A stretch of DNA of 11,290 nucleotides from DASVSL01 sp036388095 (GTDB lineage Bacteria; Patescibacteriota; Saccharimonadia; Saccharimonadales; Saccharimonadaceae): assembly GCA_036388095.1 (NCBI GenBank), contig DASVSL010000068.1:1-11290 (forward strand). Reading direction: 5' to 3'. The notes beneath the pieces are model-generated. The model was given only the letters and a program-made list of their open reading frames with translations, did not search any database and was not told where the DNA came from. Below are positions 1 through 7,254 of the stretch, in pieces. A program made the translations under genes and the position numbers. Each line of letters begins with the position of its first letter. Position 1 is the first letter of the stretch.

Positions 1-284
1 TCGACCTTGGCGCGGTCGAGCATCAGCTTGGCTTCTCGTGTATACGGCACGTGTCCGGTACGAGCTTGTACAGGCTGGCCAAACAGCTTCTCGACTGAAT
101 GACGCACCAAGTCGACGGTCAACCCCGACGAACGGAGCGCATCCACTACCGGATAGGTATCGAGCCCGAACAATCCAAGCAAATAATGCTCGGATCCGAT
201 TGCGGGGCTCTGCATCTTCGACGCTTCTCTGTCGGCACCAATCGCGACAATACTTGCTCGGTCGGTAAATCGTTCGAACACCAT
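1..284 (-). CDS. Clp ATPase N-terminal domain protein, 5' part only (ClpC-like)
   Basis: The first 94 codons of a gene that runs off the left edge. The protein begins MVFERFTDRA and continues with a G-S-E-H-Y-L-L-G-L-F-G motif near residues 35-45 and a G-H-V-P-Y-T-R-E-A-K motif near residues 80-90. This is the pattern of the first Clp N-domain repeat of ClpC/ClpA ATPases (compare FERFTDRA, IGTEHILLGL and HIPFTPRAKK in ClpC). In full-length members this domain binds adaptors and substrates and is followed by two AAA+ modules that feed a protease. The ATG at 284-282 is chosen because a strong Shine-Dalgarno sequence, AGGAAGAGGTG, lies at 303-293, about eight bases upstream. The ATPase modules are outside the window, so a stand-alone Clp-N protein cannot be excluded. 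I see no CIRCE element upstream and no convincing promoter. Confidence 0.85.
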   Translation of the reverse strand, partial: MVFERFTDRASIVAIGADREASKMQSPAIGSEHYLLGLFGLDTYPVVDALRSSGLTVDLVRHSVEKLFGQPVQARTGHVPYTREAKLMLDRAKV

Positions 285-379
285 AGTCCAAACACCTCTT
301 CCTGTATATAAAGGTACGATTCAGTCTATCGTAGCAAGTTTGAGCAGTTTACAAAGCATAAGGTCATACAAATGAAGAC

Positions 380-401
380 GCCCGCTCCTGATGGAGCGGG
401 C
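380..401 (-). terminator. Hairpin terminator candidate after the 111-residue gene
   Basis: A perfect 9-bp GC-rich stem (GCCCGCTCC / GGAGCGGGC) with a four-base loop lies about 40 bases past the stop of the unknown gene. On the minus strand it is followed by GTCTTCATTTG, which is T-rich but not a clean U-tract. It probably ends the transcript from the gene at 442-777 before the Clp gene begins. The T-tract on the plus strand is poorer still. The rest of the stretch from 285 to 441 shows only the Clp gene's Shine-Dalgarno site. Confidence 0.6.
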
Positions 402-441
402 TACCTCGTTGACTGACGGCGAACGTCGAAAGGCGTGAGTG

Positions 442-777
442 CTAGCGAGGTGTGACGAGGGCGATGCTGGTGCCACGGATCGCATTCCGGACGAGACTCT
501 CGGCTGTTTGCCAGCAGAACAGTACGCCAAGTACGTCATCGGCATAGACGAACAGCCGGATATTGTCTTGGGACGCGCTAAGCTCAACGTCGACCATCGG
601 TGTCTTCTGGCGCTTGAGCTCGGAAAGAATGACATTGATGACGCCGTTGTCTACGTTCTGAAACGTGATTTCGCGCTGCCGTACAGCTTTCCTGTCGCGA
701 CCAGATCGTTTCGGTGCGCTGAGCTGGAACATCTCTATCTTTTGAACCGCGCTTTGACGTTCACGAGGTGCAACCAC
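442..777 (-). CDS. Hypothetical protein, 111 aa, own transcription unit
   Basis: I do not recognise this family. It starts with GTG at 777-775, six bases after an AGGAG Shine-Dalgarno site (788-784), and ends in TAG. No signal peptide or membrane segment is visible. The N-terminal third is basic (P-K-R-S-G-R-D-R-K-A-V-R-Q-R at about residues 22-35). The rest alternates strand-like and helix-like stretches (E-I-T-F-Q-N-V, then a helix to S-E-L-K-R-Q, then V-D-V-E-L-S-A and I-R-L-F-V-Y-A-D-D-V-L-G-V-L-F-C-W), suggesting a small alpha/beta cytoplasmic domain. A basic start could mean nucleic-acid contact, but that is a guess. A promoter upstream and a hairpin downstream make it a single-gene unit between prfB and the Clp gene. 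An open frame also exists on the opposite strand (439-783), but it lacks this set of signals. Confidence 0.68.
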   Translation of the reverse strand: MVAPRERQSAVQKIEMFQLSAPKRSGRDRKAVRQREITFQNVDNGVINVILSELKRQKTPMVDVELSASQDNIRLFVYADDVLGVLFCWQTAESLVRNAIRGTSIALVTPR

Positions 778-813
778 GGCTGACTCCTATTCAGTAGATA
801 ACGTGGATAAATT

Positions 814-842
814 ATTTTAGCATAAATATATATTCTTGTCTA
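814..842 (-). promoter_or_regulatory. Sigma70-type promoter for the 111-residue gene
   Basis: On the minus strand TAGACA (842-837) is separated by exactly 17 bases from TAAAAT (819-814), and the -10 is preceded by TGC, giving an extended -10. The spacer is very A+T-rich, unlike the flanking coding DNA. Predicted transcription start is near 807, leaving a leader of about 30 bases with AGGAG near its end. The promoter sits directly behind the prfB stop, so the gene need not depend on the upstream operon. Confidence 0.65.
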
Positions 843-856
843 TGTCTTGAAGCGAG

Positions 857-1942
857 TCACTCGTGCGCGGGTAGTTGTTCGAGATAAGCGTCAATAAAAC
901 CGTCGAGTTTGCCGTCGAGAACGCCGCTGGCGTCGCGGTCTTCATGCTTGGTGCGGGTATCTTTGACCATGGTGTACGGATGTAAGACGTAGTTGCGGAT
1001 TTGGTTGCCCCAGCTGGCGGATTCACCAGCCCGTAGGTCGCTGAGGGTTTCGGCGTGTTGGTCCAGTTGCATTTGAGCCAGTTTGCTGCGCAGAATTTTG
1101 AGGGCCGTTTCGCGGTTCTGTAGTTGCGAACGTTCGTTCTGAATAGCGACAACGGTACCGGTCGGGATGTGGGTGACGCGGACGGCGCTGTCGGTCGTAT
1201 TAACCGACTGGCCGCCGTGGCCACCTGCGCGGTAGACATCGATCTTGAGGTCTTTGTCGTTGAGCTGCACTTCATCCGGAGAATCGATGGCGGGCATGAC
1301 TTCGGCGAGGGCGAAGCTGGTCTGGCGGAGATTATCGCTGTTAAATGGGCTTAGGCGGACTAGGCGGTGGACACCGTGCTCACCTTTTAGTTTGCCGTAG
1401 GCGTACGGCCCAGCGACGCTATAAGTGGCACTTTTGATGCCCGCTTCTTCGCCAGTCGAGCGCTCGATAAGCTCAGATTTCATCCCATTTTTTTCGCAGT
1501 AGCGTAGGTACATGCGCTCCAACATCTGGGTCCAATCTTGGGCGTCAGTGCCGCCTGCCCCGGCGCTGAGCTTTAGAATTACGGCATGGTCGTCGTACTC
1601 GCCCTGAAACAGCAGGTCTTTTTTGAGCGCCTGAAAGGTTGCGTCAAGCTCGGCAACCTGCTGTTCGAGTTCGCGCTGCATCGATTCATCACCCAGACTT
1701 AGTAATTCGGCCGCTTCACTGACGTGTGCCGACAACGTCTGCCAGGGTTCGGTCTGGGTACGCAAGCTGGCTGCGGCAATCGTGACGCGTTCGGCCGAGC
1801 TCGGGTCGTTCCAAACGTCCGGATCAGCCAGTTTTTGATCGAGCGCTGAAAGATCGGTCGCTTTGCCAGCAATATTCAGCCGCGCCATGGCGGCATCGAC
1901 GTCGGCTTTGAGGGCGGTCAGTTTGGTTTCGAGCGGCTGCAT
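857..1942 (-). CDS. prfB: Peptide chain release factor 2
   Basis: RF2 (361 aa) recognises UAA and UGA and triggers release of the finished peptide at the ribosome. The residues that define it are visible: the SPF anticodon-like tripeptide at 198-200 (L-S-P-F-N-S), and the catalytic GGQ at 243-245 in G-G-H-G-G-Q-S-V-N, followed by the family's T-D-S-A-V-R-V-T-H-I-P-T-G. The N-terminal P-D-V-W-N-D motif (41-46) is also typical of RF2. I choose the ATG at 1942-1940, which overlaps the murD stop as TAATG and has GAGG about nine bases upstream. A GTG six codons earlier is possible but would only add MRRGDV. There is no CTT-TGA programmed frameshift site: the frame is open from the start, so the usual RF2 autoregulation is absent. 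The gene ends in TGA, the codon RF2 itself reads. It is the last gene of the secA-M16-murD-prfB block. Confidence 0.96.
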   Translation of the reverse strand: MQPLETKLTALKADVDAAMARLNIAGKATDLSALDQKLADPDVWNDPSSAERVTIAAASLRTQTEPWQTLSAHVSEAAELLSLGDESMQRELEQQVAELDATFQALKKDLLFQGEYDDHAVILKLSAGAGGTDAQDWTQMLERMYLRYCEKNGMKSELIERSTGEEAGIKSATYSVAGPYAYGKLKGEHGVHRLVRLSPFNSDNLRQTSFALAEVMPAIDSPDEVQLNDKDLKIDVYRAGGHGGQSVNTTDSAVRVTHIPTGTVVAIQNERSQLQNRETALKILRSKLAQMQLDQHAETLSDLRAGESASWGNQIRNYVLHPYTMVKDTRTKHEDRDASGVLDGKLDGFIDAYLEQLPAHE

Positions 1943-3237
1943 TACATCGCCTCGACGCACGCGACGAACTGATCGCCTCGGTCACTGTAGCTGCTAAACA
2001 TATCGAAACTGGCGGCGGCTGGACTGAGAATAACGACGTCATAGGGTTTCGCGAGGCCAGCAGCGAGATCGACGATTTCGGACATGGTGCTTGCTTTGGT
2101 CATGATGACGTTTTTGACGTCAGCTTTCATCAGCTGTTTGGCAAGCTTCGGCCCATTACTGCCAATGCATACGATGGCCCGTATCGAAGCGGTTGCAGCA
2201 AATTCAGCGACTAGCTCTGTGTAGTCACTACCTTTGTCTTTGCCGCCAAGAATCACTACTTTGGGTTGGTCGAATGAACGAACCGCTGCAATAGCTGAGC
2301 CTGGCGTGGTAGCGATACTATCGTCATAAAATCGTACAGCACGTTTTTCGGCGACGAATTTCAGTAGGTGCGGCAGGCCGGTAAAGTCGCCGAGACCCCG
2401 GTTAATCACCTCCGAGTCCTGCGTATAGTTAATCGTTGCGCTCAAGGCAGCGCACGTATTCTCAATGTTGTGTTGACCCACCACCTTTAGCGCCGAGACG
2501 CTACCTATAGCGGTATCCTTGTGCACGAAGCTGCCGTCTTTGACATACACACCATTATCGTCGGCGATTCCGTACCGGGCGGCGTGACCGGCTTTTGTGA
2601 CGGTCGCAACCTGGCGAGCGGATTCGTTCGTCGGGTGGTACCAGCAGATGTCATCGGCGGTTTGGTGGCGGCGGATGTTGGCCTTGGCGTCGACATAGTC
2701 TTTCATGTTTTTATGGACATCAAGGTGGTCCGGTTCGATCGCAAGCACGACGGCAATGTGCGGCGATTTTTTTAGATCCCACAGCTGAAAACTGCTCAGT
2801 TCGTAGACGACCACATCATCTGGTTTGATCTCGGGTAAAACGCTGAGGGCCGGAACGCCGATATTACCGACGAGGTGCACGGTACGACCAGCCGCTCGCA
2901 GGACACTGGCGATAAGACTGCACGTCGTCCCCTTGCCTTTGGTACCGGTGACGCCGATGATCTGGGCCGGACATTTCTCAAAAAATTCATTAGTTGCCGA
3001 CCAAACCGTGCCGTCGGTTTTGATCGACGTCGGTGGCAAGCTCGCGGTGCGCACGACCATATCAAAGCCTTTGAGCTTTTTGAAGGCGCCCTTGCCGACG
3101 AATGCTTCGGCACTATAGGGTAGCTCGAACGGACCGATCTCGCGCTCGTCGACGATCGTCACGTCCGCGCCTTTGACGCGCCAATAGTCATAATTGACAC
3201 GTCCTTCGACACCGAACCCAGCGATCGCAACGCGCAT
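1942..3237 (-). CDS. murD: UDP-N-acetylmuramoyl-L-alanine--D-glutamate ligase
   Basis: MurD (431 aa) is the cytoplasmic ATP-dependent ligase that adds D-glutamate to UDP-MurNAc-L-alanine in peptidoglycan precursor synthesis. Order of motifs: an N-terminal nucleotide-binding start (V-A-I-A-G-F-G-V-E-G-R), the Mur ligase P-loop G-V-T-G-T-K-G-K-G-T-T (95-105), E-L-S-S-F-Q-L (146-152), E-P-D-H-L-D-V-H (168-175), the lysine expected to be carbamylated in D-A-K-A-N (K185), and near the C-terminus F-Y-D-D-S-I-A-T-T, G-G-K-D-K-G and S-P-A-A-A-S-F-D-M-F with D-R-G-D-Q-F, a MurD signature. The P-loop has K-G-K-G where most Mur ligases have N-G-K-S/T. Length is normal. The start follows the peptidase stop by four bases, with GGAGGT inside the end of the peptidase gene. 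Its 3' end overlaps the prfB start. No other wall gene is in the window. Confidence 0.95.
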   Translation of the reverse strand: MRVAIAGFGVEGRVNYDYWRVKGADVTIVDEREIGPFELPYSAEAFVGKGAFKKLKGFDMVVRTASLPPTSIKTDGTVWSATNEFFEKCPAQIIGVTGTKGKGTTCSLIASVLRAAGRTVHLVGNIGVPALSVLPEIKPDDVVVYELSSFQLWDLKKSPHIAVVLAIEPDHLDVHKNMKDYVDAKANIRRHQTADDICWYHPTNESARQVATVTKAGHAARYGIADDNGVYVKDGSFVHKDTAIGSVSALKVVGQHNIENTCAALSATINYTQDSEVINRGLGDFTGLPHLLKFVAEKRAVRFYDDSIATTPGSAIAAVRSFDQPKVVILGGKDKGSDYTELVAEFAATASIRAIVCIGSNGPKLAKQLMKADVKNVIMTKASTMSEIVDLAAGLAKPYDVVILSPAAASFDMFSSYSDRGDQFVACVEAM

Positions 3238-3241
3238 GGCC

Positions 3242-4531
3242 TTAGGTTACCTCCGGAAATAGTTCGGCTAAGCGGGCGTGTAAACGGTCCATCAGGGCTT
3301 TGTCCCCGCTGCCGACACCACCCAGTAGCCAACAGTTGGCGCCGATGAATTCACGGGCGGTTTCGGTAATACGGCGTTTTGTAACGGCGGCGATGGCAGC
3401 TGGACGACTGTCGTAATCTTCGATGTGACCGTCGAAGAAATAGCGGTCGGCGTACCAACGATTAATCTGACCGACCGTCTGGGCGCCCATCTGGTGACGG
3501 CCGATACCGTATTGTTTGGCGGCGTCGATCTCTTCTTCGGTGATATCACCGTCGAGGACCGAGCGGATCTCGCGGGTAATGTTATCAAACAGCGGCTCGA
3601 TCGTATCCAGGTTTACCTCGGCGCCGATGTCCCAGCTACTGGCGTATTCGTTGGCGCTGGTTTCGCTAAAAATGCCATAGGCCAGGCCAGCCCGACGGGC
3701 AGCCCCAAAAATGCGCGAGTGCATCGTGCCGGTCAGGATGTGATTGACGGCGCTCATGGCATCGAGTTCGGCGTCGCTGAGTCGGCGCGGGACGACCATC
3801 GACCAGCCGAACGTAATGTTGCTGGATTCTTTGCGTCGAATCAAAAACGGCTCGGCTCGATGCAGTTCATCGATAGGTACCGCTAACCGTTCGCCGCGCG
3901 ACAATTCCCAGCTTTCGAGCATCTCGATGATACGTTTTTTGCGACGGTACATCCGGCCGGCGATGATAAAGCGCAAATTTTCGCTGGTGTGCGTGTGCTG
4001 GTAGTGCTGCTTGATGTCCTTGAGGGTGACATTGGCGATCGTTTTGATAGCTTCCGGGTACGTCAAGGTTGCTTCACCCAATACCTGCTGCATCTTGGGC
4101 CATAGCAGCCGTGGATGCTTGTTAAGATACCCATTGAGCTCGTTACGGACGTTACCCGCTTCGGCTTCAAGCTCTTCTTCGTTAAAATGCGGGCGGGTAA
4201 TGGCGACTTGCTTGAGCTGCATGATCCGTTCCCATTCAAAATCAGCACAGTCGCTCAAATAGACCATCGAGTGGTCACTGGTGTAGGCATTGTGGTAGGC
4301 ACCGTTTTTAGAAAATTCAGCTTCGTAGGCTTGGCCGTCGGAAAATTCGGCGTTGGCACCGAAGGCCATGTGCTCCATGATGTGCGCGGCCTGTTCTTTG
4401 TCGCTGGATTGGACGAAGCGGTTACCAGCCCGGAAATGAAACTGAAAGCTCATAACGGTCGCGCCAGGGATATCAATCAGCAGTCCGCGGGCACCGTTTT
4501 TAAGGGTGACTTCGTGAATTGTATGTTTCAT
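3242..4531 (-). CDS. M16 family zinc metallopeptidase (single-domain M16B type)
   Basis: A 429-aa peptidase of the pitrilysin/insulinase family. The inverted zinc motif HxxEH is at residues 50-54 (H-I-M-E-H), and the third ligand is expected at E131 in R-N-E-L, exactly 76 residues after H54, as in active M16 enzymes. The second half keeps the R/Y-type motif S-R-I-F-G-A-A-R-R-A-G-L-A-Y-G (about 278-292). The protein is therefore predicted to be active rather than the inactive partner subunit. Bacterial M16B peptidases cleave short or unfolded peptides and often come as an active/inactive pair; here only one copy is present. No signal peptide is seen, so it is probably cytoplasmic. The start is three bases past the secA stop with no clear Shine-Dalgarno site, pointing to translation coupled to secA. 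A role in handling signal peptides or imported peptides is only inference from position. Confidence 0.92.
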   Translation of the reverse strand: MKHTIHEVTLKNGARGLLIDIPGATVMSFQFHFRAGNRFVQSSDKEQAAHIMEHMAFGANAEFSDGQAYEAEFSKNGAYHNAYTSDHSMVYLSDCADFEWERIMQLKQVAITRPHFNEEELEAEAGNVRNELNGYLNKHPRLLWPKMQQVLGEATLTYPEAIKTIANVTLKDIKQHYQHTHTSENLRFIIAGRMYRRKKRIIEMLESWELSRGERLAVPIDELHRAEPFLIRRKESSNITFGWSMVVPRRLSDAELDAMSAVNHILTGTMHSRIFGAARRAGLAYGIFSETSANEYASSWDIGAEVNLDTIEPLFDNITREIRSVLDGDITEEEIDAAKQYGIGRHQMGAQTVGQINRWYADRYFFDGHIEDYDSRPAAIAAVTKRRITETAREFIGANCWLLGGVGSGDKALMDRLHARLAELFPEVT

Positions 4532-4534
4532 GGG

Positions 4535-7141
4535 TTAATGACGCTTACGGGCCGCGCGGGCGGTTTTGCGTTTCTTCTTGGCAGCGTCACGCTTTTTTGC
4601 CACGCCAGTCGGCGTTTTTTTGAGTTTGAATTCGTCGTCGCCATGCACCGATGGTAAACCGGCTTCATTGACGCCGCGCTCGACTGAGCTACGGGCGGCG
4701 TTTGTCAACTCGCTATCGTAGCGGTTATCAGTCACCTGCGCCGGGCTGACTTCGTGCTTATGAACATGAAAGACCGCCCGCAGTACTTCGTCGCGCAGGG
4801 TTGCCTGCAGACTTTCGAACAACTTTTGTGATTCGGCGCGGTATTCGACAAGCGGGTCACGCTGACCAACCGAACGCCAGTGGATACCTTCGCGTAGGTG
4901 CTGCATGTTCTCGAGGTGCTGCATCCAGAGTAGGTCCAGGACCTGCAGGTAGATTTCGCGCTCGACGCCGCGCATGAGATCTAGCGTCATCTCTTTTTCT
5001 TTGGTGCTGTAGAGCTTGTCGGCAGCCTTTTTTGCCATTTCAAGCCGTGGCTTGTCTTTCTTTTCGCTGGCGATGGCAGCGATCGTTTTGCTGTCGAGTG
5101 GAATAACAGCTTCGAATTCAGTTTGGAACTTCTTGTTGGCACGGGCTGGCGTCGAGGTCAACTCGCGTAACTTGGCGTCCAGCAGGCGCTGGATTTCCGG
5201 CTTGATGTCTTCACCCAGCAAAATCTGACGGCGAATCTTGTAGACAACACGGCGGTGACGGTTGATGACGTTGTCGTATTGGACGACGTTCTTACGGGTG
5301 TCATAGTTGTAACCCTCGACACGCTTCTGGGCACTTTCGAGCGTCTTGCTGACGGCTTTGTTCTCGATCGGCATGTCGTCTTCGACCCCAAGTCGGTCCA
5401 TCAGTGAAGCGATACGGTCGCCCTGGAAAATGCGCATCAGATCGTCTTCGGTCGACACGTAGAACTGCGTCATGCCGGGGTCACCCTGACGACCACCTCG
5501 ACCACGTAGCTGGTTGTCGATACGGCGGGCTTCGTGACGCTCCGAACCAAGCACGACTAACCCACCAAGCTCACGGACGCCCTCACCCAGCACAATGTCC
5601 GTACCACGGCCGGCGATGTTGGTGGCAAGCGTGACGGCGCCTTTTTCACCGGCACCACTGACGATGGCGGCTTCGCGTTCGTTGTTCTTGGCGTTGAGTA
5701 GTTCGTGCGGGATGTTGGCTTTTTTCAGACCTTTACTAATCAGCTCGTTCTTGGCGATTGACGCGCTTCCGATCAAAACCGGGCGTCCCTCTTCGTTGAA
5801 GGCTTTGACATCGGCCACGAGCGCACTGATTTTGCCGGCTTCGGTCTTGAAAATCTTGTCCGTCTTATCGATACGAGCGATTGGACGGTTAGCTGGCACC
5901 TGAATGACATCCAGGCCATAGATCTGCTGGAATTCCTCGGCTTCCGTGAAGGCCGTGCCGGTCATGCCCGAGAGCTTGTCGTAAAGACGGAAATAGTTCT
6001 GGAAACTGATGGTGGCAAGCGTGCGGCTTTCTTGTTGCACAGCGACGTTTTCTTTGGCTTCGATTGCCTGGTGCAGTCCTTCGTTATACCGGCGGCCATG
6101 CATCAGGCGACCGGTAAACTCATCAACGATGATGACTTCGCCGTCTTGGGCGACAACGTAGTCTTTGTCTTTTCGGTACAGCGTCTGGGCCTTGAGGGCT
6201 TGGTCCATGTGATAGACCGAGCGAATGTGGTCAGGACTGTAGAGGTTTTTGACGCCGAGCATCTTTTCGACGCTGTCGACGCCTTCGTCGGTCAAACTGA
6301 CAGCTTTTCGTTTCTCATCCATGATGTAGTGTGACGGCTTCAGATTGGAGGCGATTTTGGCAAACATAATGTAGTTGTCGGGGTTGTCCATGGCGGGCGC
6401 ACTGATAATCAGCGGTGTGCGGGCTTCGTCAATCAGAATCGAGTCAACCTCGTCGACGATCGCGAAGTTGAGGTCGCGTTGACGCAGCAAGTCAGCCTCG
6501 TTGACCATGTTGTCACGCAGGTAATCGAATCCAAACTCGTTATTGGTACCGTAGGTAATGTCGGCCGCATAGGCTTCTTTGCGACTGACGGGGCGAAGTT
6601 TGCGCATCCGCGGGTCACTGTGCTGATCGTTGTCGTACGTCGCATCGTACATAAAGCTGGCGTCGTTGATAATCACGCCTGTGCTCATGCCAAGGTAGGC
6701 GTACAGTTCGCCCATCCAGCCAGCGTCACGCTGCGCCAGGTAGTCGTTGACGGTCACGACGTGGACACCGCGCTCGCTCAGGGCGTTCAGATAGACTGGC
6801 AGTGTCGCCATGAGAGTTTTACCTTCACCAGTCTTCATTTCGGCCACACTGCCGTCATGCAGTGCCATACCAGCCATCAGCTGGACGTCAAAGTGACGCA
6901 TACCAAGGACGCGATCACCGGCTTCACGGACTAGCGCGAAGGCGTCTGGAAGCAGATCATCGATTTTGGTGCCTTTTTTTGCCAGCCGTTCCTTGAGAAC
7001 AGCGGTCTGTTTTTTTAGTTCAGGAACCTTCATGGCGTGATATTTATCAGCCAAATCGTTGACGGCGTTCGTACGACGACGCAACCGCTTAATAATACGG
7101 GCTTGCGGATCGCCAAACACCTTAGTCAAGGCCTGTTTCAT
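4535..7141 (-). CDS. secA: Preprotein translocase ATPase SecA
   Basis: SecA (868 aa) is the motor that drives secretory proteins through SecYEG at the cytoplasmic membrane. Visible motifs: Walker A G-E-G-K-T (105-109), Walker B D-E-V-D (230-233) with I-D-E-A-R-T-P-L-I-I-S, the substrate-binding region N-E-F-G-F-D-Y-L-R-D-N-M, N-I-A-G-R-G-T-D-I-V-L-G (508-519) and R-G-R-G-G-R-Q-G-D-P-G in the second nucleotide-binding domain, and the helical wing/scaffold through W-M-Q-H-L-E-N-M. Two departures stand out. About 24 extra residues (roughly 160-184) sit before R-K-E-A-Y-A-A-D-I. The C-terminus ends in a lysine/arginine-rich tail with no CxCxxxxxxxCC/H zinc motif. The ATG at 7141-7139 has AAGGTAGG upstream. 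It is the first gene of the secA-M16-murD-prfB block and lies downstream of hpf, as in many Gram-positive bacteria. Confidence 0.98.
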   Translation of the reverse strand: MKQALTKVFGDPQARIIKRLRRRTNAVNDLADKYHAMKVPELKKQTAVLKERLAKKGTKIDDLLPDAFALVREAGDRVLGMRHFDVQLMAGMALHDGSVAEMKTGEGKTLMATLPVYLNALSERGVHVVTVNDYLAQRDAGWMGELYAYLGMSTGVIINDASFMYDATYDNDQHSDPRMRKLRPVSRKEAYAADITYGTNNEFGFDYLRDNMVNEADLLRQRDLNFAIVDEVDSILIDEARTPLIISAPAMDNPDNYIMFAKIASNLKPSHYIMDEKRKAVSLTDEGVDSVEKMLGVKNLYSPDHIRSVYHMDQALKAQTLYRKDKDYVVAQDGEVIIVDEFTGRLMHGRRYNEGLHQAIEAKENVAVQQESRTLATISFQNYFRLYDKLSGMTGTAFTEAEEFQQIYGLDVIQVPANRPIARIDKTDKIFKTEAGKISALVADVKAFNEEGRPVLIGSASIAKNELISKGLKKANIPHELLNAKNNEREAAIVSGAGEKGAVTLATNIAGRGTDIVLGEGVRELGGLVVLGSERHEARRIDNQLRGRGGRQGDPGMTQFYVSTEDDLMRIFQGDRIASLMDRLGVEDDMPIENKAVSKTLESAQKRVEGYNYDTRKNVVQYDNVINRHRRVVYKIRRQILLGEDIKPEIQRLLDAKLRELTSTPARANKKFQTEFEAVIPLDSKTIAAIASEKKDKPRLEMAKKAADKLYSTKEKEMTLDLMRGVEREIYLQVLDLLWMQHLENMQHLREGIHWRSVGQRDPLVEYRAESQKLFESLQATLRDEVLRAVFHVHKHEVSPAQVTDNRYDSELTNAARSSVERGVNEAGLPSVHGDDEFKLKKTPTGVAKKRDAAKKKRKTARAARKRH

Positions 7142-7185
7142 ACGGGAATACCTACCTTCGCTCAGTCGTTAGAAAAACTTCTACC

Positions 7186-7191
7186 AGTATA
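7186..7191 (-). promoter_or_regulatory. Candidate -10 element of the secA operon promoter
   Basis: TATACT on the minus strand lies about 45 bases before the secA start and just past the hpf terminator. No good -35 is seen at 17 bases, and the matching window falls in the T-rich foot of the terminator. The core GCTATACTGGTAG differs by one base from that of the hpf promoter (GCTATACTAGTAG), which supports it being real. Transcription would start near 7179, giving a leader of about 38 bases. Confidence 0.5.
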
Positions 7192-7211
7192 GCGATTTCA
7201 GAGGTGAAATA

Positions 7212-7238
7212 AAAGTCCGGCCCTAATGGCCGGACTTT
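7212..7238 (-). terminator. Intrinsic terminator after hpf
   Basis: An 11-bp perfect stem (AAAGTCCGGCC / GGCCGGACTTT) with a five-base loop starts about 16 bases after the hpf stop. On the minus strand it runs into TTTTATTTC. It should end most hpf transcripts before secA, so secA needs its own promoter or readthrough. Confidence 0.85.
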
Positions 7239-7254
7239 ATCTGTCGCTGAGTTG

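Noticed and set aside
304..380. CIRCE or CtsR heat-shock operator ahead of the Clp gene
   Set aside because: I looked for the TTAGCACTC/GAGTGCTAA pair and for GGTCAAA direct repeats and found neither.
439..783. Plus-strand 114-codon open frame opposite the unknown gene, with a weak AAAGG before a GTG
   Set aside because: No promoter or terminator of its own was seen, while the minus-strand frame has promoter, Shine-Dalgarno site and hairpin. It is an in-register antisense frame. I hold this with moderate certainty only.
860..872. Small palindrome GCGAGTCACTCGT at the prfB stop as a terminator
   Set aside because: The arms leave almost no loop and no T-tract follows; it cannot form a normal terminator hairpin.
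1943..1960. GTG start for prfB giving a six-residue longer protein
   Set aside because: The ATG at 1942 overlaps the murD stop as TAATG, has GAGG upstream and fits the RF2 N-terminus; the extra residues MRRGDV are not family-like.
4115..4657. Plus-strand 180-codon open frame
   Set aside because: It is antisense to the M16 peptidase and the end of secA, with no start signals or recognisable motifs.
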